Positions 1 through 5,342 of a stretch of 7,290 nt of DNA are shown here, one piece after another. Position 1 is the stretch's first letter; each line of letters opens with the position of its first letter. The notes under the pieces were generated by a model that saw nothing but the letters and a program-made list of their open reading frames with translations, ran no database searches and was not told where the DNA came from. This stretch comes from Trueperaceae bacterium (GTDB lineage Bacteria; Deinococcota; Deinococci; Deinococcales; Trueperaceae), in contig SLSM01000272.1 of assembly GCA_007130445.1 (NCBI GenBank), positions 1 through 7,290 on the forward strand, written 5' to 3'. A program made the translations under genes and the position numbers.

Positions 1-1277
1 CCGAGGCCGATCGCGGCGCACCGTTCCTGGGCCGTGCGCTCGGCGCGGGTGCCGCGCCTGCGTCGCCCGAGGTGTGCCTGGTGCTCGGTGCGGGCAACGC
101 CTCGATGCTGCCGGTGGTCGACGCGCTCCATCAGCTGTTCGTGCAGCGCCGTGCGGTCGTCCTCAAGCTGAACCCGCTCAACGCCTACCTCGGCCCGGCG
201 ATCGAGGACGCTTTCGGGTCGCTCGTCGCCGCCGGCGTCCTCCGGGTGGTGTGCGGCGGGGCGGAGGTCGGGGCGTACCTGACGCGCCACGACCGGGTCG
301 ATGCCGTCCACCTGACGGGCTCCGCGAAGACCTTCGAGACGATCGTGTTCGGGGGCGGCGCCGACGGCGAGCGGCGCAAGCAGACGCGCCGTCCGCTGCT
401 CGAGAAGCCCTTCACCGCCGAGCTCGGCAACGTCAGCCCGGTGATCGTCGTCCCAGGGCCCTGGACGGATCGCGACGTGCTCGACATGGCCGAGCAGGTC
501 GCCACGTGGCTCGTGGGCAACGCCGGGTTCGCCTGCCTCGCGCCTCGCGTGCTCGTCCAGCACGCGGCCTGGCCGCAGCGCCAGGCGTTCGTCGAAGCGC
601 TGACGGCTGTTCTCGAGCGGGTGCCGACCCGACCGGCGTGGTACCCGGGGGCGTTCCGCACGCACGAGCGCTTCGTCGCGGCCCATCGGAGCGCGTGGAC
701 ATCCGGGACGCCGCCGCCGGGGCACCTGCCGTGGACGTTGATCGACGACGTGGACGCGGGCGACGCCGACGACATCTGCTTCACGACCGAGCCCTTCTGC
801 GCCCTGGTGTCCGAGACCGCCCTCGACGCCGACGACCCGGTGGCCTTCGTCGCGGAGGCGGTGCGGTTCGCGAACGGGACGCTGTGGGGGTCGCTCTGCG
901 CCACGCTCGTGGTGCACCCGGCGGTTGCGCGCGACCTAGCGCTGGCGGACGCCGTCGAGCGGGCCGTGGCCGACCTGCGCTACGGCACCGTCACGGTGAA
1001 CGTGCCGACGTTCGCCGCCTACTACCTGCTCACCACGCCGTGGGGTGCGCACCCGGGCCACGAGCCATGGGACGTGCAGTCCGGGATCGGCCGCTCGACG
1101 AACCTCCAGATGTTGGGTGGCGTCGAGAAGTCGGTCGTCCGCGGTCCGTTCCGGAAGGCCTTCGACCCGATCCGGGTCACGGCGCCGCGTGCCCACGAGG
1201 TGGCGCGGTCGCTCGCGTACGCGGAGGCCGACCGGTCGACGCGGGCGTTGGCGCGGCTGGCGTGGTCGATGGCGTAG
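1..1277 (+). CDS. Aldehyde dehydrogenase superfamily protein, divergent, 5'-truncated by window edge
   Basis: Likely an NAD(P)+-dependent oxidoreductase acting on an aldehyde; substrate unknown. The frame is open from base 3, and residues encoded before the GTG at 72 join smoothly to those after it, so 72 is not the real start and the N-terminus lies outside the window. Numbering from that GTG: the ALDH LTGS motif is at 81-84, the ELG of the general-base motif at 117-119 (Glu117 the likely base), the catalytic Cys at 155 in GFACLAPRV, and a TEPFCALV segment near 239-246 replaces the usual E-x-F-GP. Oddities: the general-base motif reads ELGNVSP instead of ELGGKSP, and LTGS to ELG is about ten residues longer than in classical ALDHs. 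The C-terminus (GGVEKSVVRGPF) is also unusual. The next gene follows after 69 bases on the same strand, suggesting an operon. ALDH fold is near certain; the specific reaction is open. Confidence 0.88.
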   Translation, partial: EADRGAPFLGRALGAGAAPASPEVCLVLGAGNASMLPVVDALHQLFVQRRAVVLKLNPLNAYLGPAIEDAFGSLVAAGVLRVVCGGAEVGAYLTRHDRVDAVHLTGSAKTFETIVFGGGADGERRKQTRRPLLEKPFTAELGNVSPVIVVPGPWTDRDVLDMAEQVATWLVGNAGFACLAPRVLVQHAAWPQRQAFVEALTAVLERVPTRPAWYPGAFRTHERFVAAHRSAWTSGTPPPGHLPWTLIDDVDAGDADDICFTTEPFCALVSETALDADDPVAFVAEAVRFANGTLWGSLCATLVVHPAVARDLALADAVERAVADLRYGTVTVNVPTFAAYYLLTTPWGAHPGHEPWDVQSGIGRSTNLQMLGGVEKSVVRGPFRKAFDPIRVTAPRAHEVARSLAYAEADRSTRALARLAWSMA

Positions 1278-1331
1278 GTCGACGGGCGGTATCGTCGCGA
1301 CAGCGCGGCACCCGTGTCCGCGTCACCGAGC

Positions 1332-1337
1332 GAGGAG
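1332..1337 (+). promoter_or_regulatory. Ribosome binding site of the DHDPS-family gene
   Basis: GAGGAG lies nine bases before the ATG at 1347. This supports that start over an in-frame upstream start at 1314, which has no comparable purine-rich site and would add eleven unconserved-looking residues. Confidence 0.75.
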
Positions 1338-1346
1338 CGTGAGCGT

Positions 1347-2318
1347 ATGGACACGACGATCTTCCGAGGCTGCATGCCGGCCCTCATGACGCCCTGCGAC
1401 GCATCCGGACGGCCCGACTTCGACGCCCTCGTGCGCAAAGGCCGCGAGCTGACGGACGCCGGGATGAGCGGCGTCGTGTACTGCGGTTCGATGGGTGAGT
1501 GGCCGCTGCTGAGCGACGAGCAGCGCATGGAGGGCGTGGGTCGGTTGGTGGAGGCTGGCGTCCCGGTGGTGGTCGGTACGGGGGCGCAGAGCCCGCGTGC
1601 GGCGGAGGCGTTCGCCGGGCACGCGGGCGAGGTGGGCGCGCAGGGGTTGATGGTGATCCCGCGGGTGCTCTCGCGCGGCACCTCCGTCGCCGCCCAGCGC
1701 GCGCATCTCGGTCGGGTGCTCGCGGCAGCCCCGGAGCTGCCGGCGGTGATCTACAACAGCCCGTACTACGGCTATGAGACTGGGCCCGAGCTCTTCTTCG
1801 AGCTGCGGCGCGAGCACGCCAACCTGGTGGGGTTCAAGGAGTTCGGTGGCGCCGACGCCCTCTCGCGGGCTGCGGAGTTCATCACGCACGCAGACGACGA
1901 GCTGCTGCTGCTGGTCGGGGTCGACACGCAGGCGTTCCACGGCTTCGTGCGTTGCGGCGCGGCCGGGGCGATCACGGGTGTGGGCAACTGCCTCCCGAGC
2001 GAGGTGCTCGCGCTGGTCGACCTGTGCCGGCGAGCCGCCGCGGGCGACGCCGAGGCGACACGGCTCGCGGCGGAGCTCGACGACGCGCTGCGGGTGCTCT
2101 CGACCTTCGACGAGGGGCCCGACCTGGTGCTGTACTACAAGCACCTGGCGGTGGCGTTGGGCGACGGTGCGTACGTGCACCCGGTCGAGCCGAGCGACGC
2201 GCTGAGCGCGAGCCAGCGGCGCTTCGCAGACGCGCAGCTCTTCCGCTTCCAGGCGTGGTGGCGGTCGTGGCCGGGCGCGGCGAGCGCTCTCGGGGGCTCC
2301 GCGCTCACGGTGCGTTGA
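1347..2318 (+). CDS. Dihydrodipicolinate synthase/N-acetylneuraminate lyase family protein, probably a 1-pyrroline-4-hydroxy-2-carboxylate deaminase-like enzyme
   Basis: A 323-residue class I (Schiff-base) lyase of the DHDPS/NAL TIM-barrel family, a slightly long but normal size. Visible landmarks: GSMGE at 47-51 in place of DapA's GTTGE; Tyr136 in YNSP, the proton-relay Tyr; Lys164 in GFKEF, the Schiff-base Lys; and a glycine-rich GVDTQAFHGF...GAITGVGN barrel end near 191-214. The residue after YNSP is Tyr (YNSPYYGYE), where DapA has the GRT Arg that binds the carboxylate of aspartate semialdehyde, so this is unlikely to be lysine-pathway DapA. From memory, GSMG-(D/E)-WPLL, YNSPYYG and FDEGPDLVLYYKHL match hydroxyproline-catabolism paralogues (LhpC type), which deaminate 1-pyrroline-4-hydroxy-2-carboxylate to 2-oxoglutarate semialdehyde. 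The preceding aldehyde dehydrogenase would suit such a product. Family is certain; the reaction is inference, and other 2-keto-acid aldolases or dehydratases remain possible. Confidence 0.9.
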   Translation: MDTTIFRGCMPALMTPCDASGRPDFDALVRKGRELTDAGMSGVVYCGSMGEWPLLSDEQRMEGVGRLVEAGVPVVVGTGAQSPRAAEAFAGHAGEVGAQGLMVIPRVLSRGTSVAAQRAHLGRVLAAAPELPAVIYNSPYYGYETGPELFFELRREHANLVGFKEFGGADALSRAAEFITHADDELLLLVGVDTQAFHGFVRCGAAGAITGVGNCLPSEVLALVDLCRRAAAGDAEATRLAAELDDALRVLSTFDEGPDLVLYYKHLAVALGDGAYVHPVEPSDALSASQRRFADAQLFRFQAWWRSWPGAASALGGSALTVR

Positions 2319-2445
2319 GGCGATCCATCCCGCAGAAGTAGTCGATCATGCCACCGGTCGTCGGTTCGCTCCCGTACCCGTCGCTGACGAACGCGGCAAG
2401 GATGGCGGCGAGCAAACGCTTCTTCCTGCCCTCCTCCGGCCACAC
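2305..2445 (-). pseudogene. Coding-like C-terminal fragment of unknown protein
   Basis: This minus-strand frame encodes about 46 residues from a GTG at 2445 to TGA at 2307-2305. Third codon positions are almost all G or C, and the peptide looks like a real folded-protein end (KKRLLAAILAAF, then SDGYGSEPTTGG and IDYFCGMDRLNAP). It overlaps the 3' end of the plus-strand gene by 14 bases, tail to tail. There is no ribosome binding site before the GTG. Further upstream the same frame stays open but becomes Arg/Ser/Gly-rich and non-protein-like, so the upstream part is missing or shifted to another frame. I do not recognise the family. It is most likely the remnant of a truncated or frameshifted gene, less likely a tiny free-standing gene. 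Confidence 0.45.
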
Positions 2446-2704
2446 GTCGGCGTGCGCAGGGCGCTGACCGGGTGTCCGCTGCCCGCTCCTGGACGACAGG
2501 CCGCTGGCACGGCTGACACGACGGTAGGGAACGCGGCGTTCCGAAAGCGTTCGGGTCTCGCGCCTGCGGCGGCCCAGTGGGCCGGCGCGCGCCCATCCAC
2601 TCGCGCAGTTCTTCGGCGCCTGCGCCGCTTTCGGTACCGCCCACGCGTATGCGTCGGCTCGTCGCTGCGTTGGGGCGAGGTTGGAGGGTCGCTGGAGGGC
2701 CTCC
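2446..2704. other. Gap without recognisable gene
   Basis: Several frames are open on both strands, as expected at this GC content, but none gives a convincing protein. It may hold the decayed upstream part of the minus-strand fragment that ends at 2305. It contains a perfect 15-base palindrome at 2528-2542 (GGAACGC-G-GCGTTCC) and a GGAGGGCCTCC palindrome at 2694-2704 that abuts the stop codon of the TetR gene. The latter could help end that transcript but has no T-tract. Confidence 0.4.
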
Positions 2705-3415
2705 TCAGCGGTGCGCGTCGTCGAGGTCGTGGCCTCGAGCGCCGTTTCGTCGCGGCAGGCTGAACAGCAACCGCTCGGCGGCGCTCTCCATGAGGCGGTC
2801 GACCTCGACCTCCGCGACCACGGCGCCGTACGCGGCGCCTCCGACGAGGCTCGTCACGCCGTGCACGAAGGTCCAGAGCTGGAGGGCGACGAGGTCCGCG
2901 GAGCCATCGACGTCGTTGACGTGGCAGTACTGGACGACTTCGTCGAGCACGTACGCACAGCAGGCGCTGCCGCTCGCGTGCACGAGGTCGCTCCTCGATC
3001 GACCGGGCGTCTGGGCGAACATGATGCGGAAGAGAGCGGGCTCCGCGAGTCCGAACGCGAGGTAAGCCCGACCGATCTCGAGGACCCGCGCCTCGCTGCC
3101 GACGGGGTGGTGCGCCGCGGCCTCCCGAGCACGGCTCGTCAGGTCGCCGAAGCCCTCCGCCACGACGTGGTCGATCAGGTCGTCCTTGTCGCTGAAGTGA
3201 CGGTACGGGGCCGCGGTCGAGACGCCGGCCGTGCTGCACGCGTCCGCGAGTGAGAAGCGACTCTCGCCGTGGGTGCCGATCAGGTGTCGCGCGGCGTCGA
3301 TGAGCGATGCGCGCAGCGCACCGTGGTGGTACCCGGCCTTCGGTTTCGCCCGTCGCTTCGCCGCGGTCATCGCGAGGGCCCGTTCGGCGTGTGGGCGCAC
3401 CGTGGCGGTGGGCAT
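2705..3415 (-). CDS. TetR-family transcriptional regulator with WHG-type C-terminal domain
   Basis: A DNA-binding repressor of about 236 residues. Numbering from the ATG at 3415, a basic arm is followed at about 29 by YHHGALRASLIDAARHL, which begins the TetR helix-turn-helix domain. The recognition region reads FSLADACSTAGVSTAAPYRHFSDK (split here: FSLADACSTAGVST, then AAPYRHFSDKDDL), roughly residues 54-77. The ligand-binding half carries LWTFVHGVTSLVGG, the W-x-x-x-HG signature of the TetR_C WHG group. Neither candidate start (3415, or 3370 giving 221 residues) has a clear Shine-Dalgarno. I chose 3415 because GC-rich coding composition runs up to it and an AT-rich spacer begins at 3416; 3370 fits the usual family length equally well. 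The gene is divergent from the SDR gene at 3511, the standard layout for a TetR repressor and its target, and probably autoregulated. The ligand is unknown. Confidence 0.9.
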   Translation of the reverse strand: MPTATVRPHAERALAMTAAKRRAKPKAGYHHGALRASLIDAARHLIGTHGESRFSLADACSTAGVSTAAPYRHFSDKDDLIDHVVAEGFGDLTSRAREAAAHHPVGSEARVLEIGRAYLAFGLAEPALFRIMFAQTPGRSRSDLVHASGSACCAYVLDEVVQYCHVNDVDGSADLVALQLWTFVHGVTSLVGGAAYGAVVAEVEVDRLMESAAERLLFSLPRRNGARGHDLDDAHR

Positions 3416-3425
3416 GTAAGCGCCA

Positions 3426-3454
3426 TTGACATATGCGCGATGATGGCATAAGTT
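3426..3454 (+). promoter_or_regulatory. Candidate promoter of the SDR gene
   Basis: A perfect TTGACA (-35) lies at 3426-3431, then a 17-base spacer, then TAAGTT (3449-3454), which matches the -10 consensus only at its first, second and last bases. CATAAG at 3447-3452 is a better -10 match but with a short 15-base spacer. The stretch is conspicuously AT-rich for this window and lies between the two divergent genes. Confidence 0.5.
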
Positions 3455-3465
3455 AGCGCTACTTA
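3449..3465. promoter_or_regulatory. Candidate TetR operator
   Basis: TAAGT (3449-3453) and ACTTA (3461-3465) form an inverted repeat around a 7-base centre, 17 bases in all. This is a typical TetR-type operator size, and it overlaps the putative -10 of the SDR promoter. A related half-site, GTAAGCGC, begins at 3416 next to the regulator's start and mirrors the right-hand AGCGCTACTTAC (3455-3466) with a two-base gap. Binding by the adjacent TetR protein at one or both sites would repress both divergent genes. This is inference from position and symmetry. Confidence 0.45.
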
Positions 3466-3501
3466 CATTGCGACCACCCCTTGGCGGTCGCGTGCCGTAC
3501 C

Positions 3502-3506
3502 GGAGG
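3502..3506 (+). promoter_or_regulatory. Ribosome binding site of the SDR gene
   Basis: GGAGG lies four bases before the ATG at 3511, a little close but the only good site. It favours 3511 over the in-frame TTG at 3481. Confidence 0.55.
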
Positions 3507-3510
3507 CCGC

Positions 3511-3941
3511 ATGCGAGACGGAGCACGCTCAGGAACACCGACCACCACGACGCCGCAGCGTCGTCCGACGAGCCGCGAGGCTGCACCGCCCGACGGAGCG
3601 GTGCGATCGCGGGACGGCGCGCTGCTGCGGCGCTACGGTCCGACGGCCTTGGTGACGGGTGCCAGCGAGGGGATCGGTCGCGCGTTCGCCGTCGCCCTGG
3701 CGCGGCGCGGGTTCGACCTCGTCCTCGTCGCGAGACGCCAGGACCGACTCGCGGCGTTGGCTGCTACGCTTGTGCGCGACCACGGGACGTCGGTGCAGGT
3801 CGTGGTTGCTGACCTCGCGATGCCGACGGCGAGTGCCGCGCTGCTCGAGGCCACGGCCGGACGGCCGATCGGCCTCGTGGTCGCCGCGGCCGGGTTCGGA
3901 TCGGTCGGAGCGTTCCTCGCCCGGCCGGCAGACGAGGCGTC
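3511..3941 (+). pseudogene. Short-chain dehydrogenase/reductase, N-terminal part only (truncated at a chimeric junction)
   Basis: A Rossmann-fold SDR N-terminus preceded by an unusually long, Thr/Pro/Arg-rich leader of about 40 residues. The cofactor motif TGASEGIGRAFA is preceded by GPTALV. The second strand reads FDLVLVARRQDRL, whose Arg pair suggests NADP(H). ADLA is the adenine-binding Asp region, and LVVAAAGFGSVGAFL replaces the usual NNAG, as in a known SDR subgroup. After RPADEA (about 3941) the SDR signal stops. No catalytic Ser or Tyr-x-x-x-Lys follows, although the frame stays open to a stop at 4102-4104 with non-SDR, shadow-like residues. An intact member would be about 250-300 residues, so roughly half is missing and the product should be inactive. 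It was probably the regulated target of the divergent TetR gene. The break is either a real deletion/recombination or an assembly chimera. Confidence 0.8.
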
Positions 3942-3956
3942 GAGTACGATCTGGCG

Positions 3957-5204
3957 ATGCAGGACGAGCCGGGCCGCTGGTGGGGCGTCTTCGACGGCTA
4001 CCTGGTGTTCCTCGCGGAGGGGCCCGACGGCCGCGGCCACGTCTACCGCAGCGACGGCACCACGGCCGGTACGACGCGCATCCTGTCCGACTTCCTTGGC
4101 TTGAGCAGCCTCGCGCAGGTGGGCGGTCGGGCGGTGGCGCTCGGTCGAGCGATTGCGGCGCAGGAAGGGCTCTACCGCCTGAACGTGGCCGCCGGCACCG
4201 CCAGGTTCGTCTCGAACGAGCCGATCGTGCTCATGGACGGCTTCTTAGCGCGGCCGCGCGGCGGCGCGGTCGACTCGATCTCCTCGGACTCGGTGTTCTA
4301 CCACTTCGGGTCCAAAGCGCTCGTCGCGACCGACGGCTCGAGCGACGGCACGAAGACGCTCCACTCGTACCTGAACAGGTGTGGCGGGCGGGCCTACGCG
4401 CAGCTCAGCGGCGTCGTCTACTACGGCGCCAACGCCCTCACGGACGTGTTCGACGGCGACGGCTTCGTCATCGGTCAGGAACCGAGCGGTTGCTGGGTGT
4501 GGCGCTACGACGCCGACCCCGAGCTGTTCCGGAGCGTCGCGCCCGTCGAGATGTCCGACTTCCATGCGCGCGATGGCTGGCTGTACACCGTCATGCGGTA
4601 CTCGGACGTGACGCCCCGCGTGCTCTCGGCCTTCGACGGCACCCTGCCTCCGCTGGACCCGGGGGTGCCGGACGACGGCTACGTCCAGACCGTGCCGATC
4701 GGGATGAACGTCACCTGGGCACGGTCGTCGGCCAGCGGCAACGCGAGCTACGTCTACGGTGGGATGGGCGCGGCGGACGTCGTGGCCAGCGTGTCGGGGA
4801 GCCCGTTCGTACCGGTCGTGGAGGTCCTCGACGCCGACTCGGGCTCGGTCAACCGCTGGGAGGCGACGTTCGTCGGCGACCGCCTCGTCTACGTCCAGCG
4901 CCACGTGGGGCAGGGCACGACGGAGCTCCGCGCCGTCGGGCCGACGCTGAGCTCGAGCACCACGCTGCTCTCGGCCGCCCCGTTCACGCTCGAGATCGGC
5001 CGGCTGATGGCGGATCCGTACCGCAACCGAGCCTTCTTCTGGACGACGCGGTATTTCGGCGAGCCGGACCCCGACACGGGCGACCAGCGCCTCGAGGTCG
5101 CTTTCTGGGTCACGAACGGCACCGCGAGCGGCACGCAGCAGCTGCACGTGTTCTGCGAGAGCGACGTCGGGTTCGCGGAGTGCGACGAGACGTTCTACGA
5201 GTGA
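3957..5204 (+). CDS. ELWxxDGT-type repeat protein, C-terminal part (5' end lost at the junction)
   Basis: About 415 residues from the ATG at 3957. The protein-like frame already begins near 3939 (codons for VEYDLA precede that Met), and no ribosome binding site precedes it, so it is probably an internal Met of a longer protein whose front is missing. Three copies of the repeat core are visible: RSDGTTAGT at 31-39, ATDGSSDGT at 124-132 and VTNGTASGT at 385-393. They lie among beta-rich Tyr/Trp/Phe segments such as FDGYLVFLAEG and DGWLYTVMRY, as in beta-propeller-like ELWxxDGT proteins, which are usually secreted or surface-exposed. No signal peptide is present, consistent with loss of the N-terminus. 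The tail has two nearby Cys (CESDVGFAEC). The function of these repeats is not established. Downstream is a convergent gene. Confidence 0.75.
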   Translation: MQDEPGRWWGVFDGYLVFLAEGPDGRGHVYRSDGTTAGTTRILSDFLGLSSLAQVGGRAVALGRAIAAQEGLYRLNVAAGTARFVSNEPIVLMDGFLARPRGGAVDSISSDSVFYHFGSKALVATDGSSDGTKTLHSYLNRCGGRAYAQLSGVVYYGANALTDVFDGDGFVIGQEPSGCWVWRYDADPELFRSVAPVEMSDFHARDGWLYTVMRYSDVTPRVLSAFDGTLPPLDPGVPDDGYVQTVPIGMNVTWARSSASGNASYVYGGMGAADVVASVSGSPFVPVVEVLDADSGSVNRWEATFVGDRLVYVQRHVGQGTTELRAVGPTLSSSTTLLSAAPFTLEIGRLMADPYRNRAFFWTTRYFGEPDPDTGDQRLEVAFWVTNGTASGTQQLHVFCESDVGFAECDETFYE

Positions 5205-5257
5205 CCACCGCACGTGCTGACCACGGCCCGAGACCGCGTCGGTGCGGCGGCTTTGGT

Positions 5258-5292
5258 GTCGCTGCGTCGGTTCGGTACACCGAAGCAGCGCC
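5258..5292. terminator. Stem-loop between convergent genes, possible bidirectional terminator
   Basis: Arms at 5258-5271 (GTCGCTGCGTCGGT) and 5279-5292 (ACCGAAGCAGCGCC) pair at 12 of 14 positions around a 7-base loop, TCGGTAC. The structure sits in the 138-base gap between two convergent genes, where a terminator is expected. There is no T-run on either side, so it is not a canonical intrinsic terminator. Confidence 0.45.
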
Positions 5293-5342
5293 GGGTCAGG
5301 TGCGCATGCCTACGCACGCGACGACGACCGCGACCACGCATC

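Noticed and set aside
1290..1295. TATCGT as a -10 box for a separate promoter before the DHDPS-family gene
   Set aside because: Only TCGATG is present at a suitable -35 distance, a weak match; the 69-base gap on the same strand is as well explained by an operon.
74..1342. A plus-strand open frame of about 422 codons overlapping the aldehyde dehydrogenase
   Set aside because: Arg-dominated shadow; the aldehyde dehydrogenase frame has the LTGS, ELG and catalytic Cys motifs.
1347..2318. Calling the lyase dapA (lysine biosynthesis)
   Set aside because: It lacks the GTTGE threonines and the Arg after the YNxP motif that DapA uses to bind its substrate, and the neighbour is an aldehyde dehydrogenase, not a lysine-pathway gene.
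2528..2542. GAAC...GTTC palindrome as an actinobacterial LexA/SOS box
   Set aside because: The spacing between GAAC and GTTC is five bases, not the four of the known box, and no SOS gene is adjacent.
4245..5213. A minus-strand open frame of about 322 codons antisense to the repeat protein
   Set aside because: Arg/Val/Ala/His-rich antisense composition typical of high-GC DNA; no motifs.
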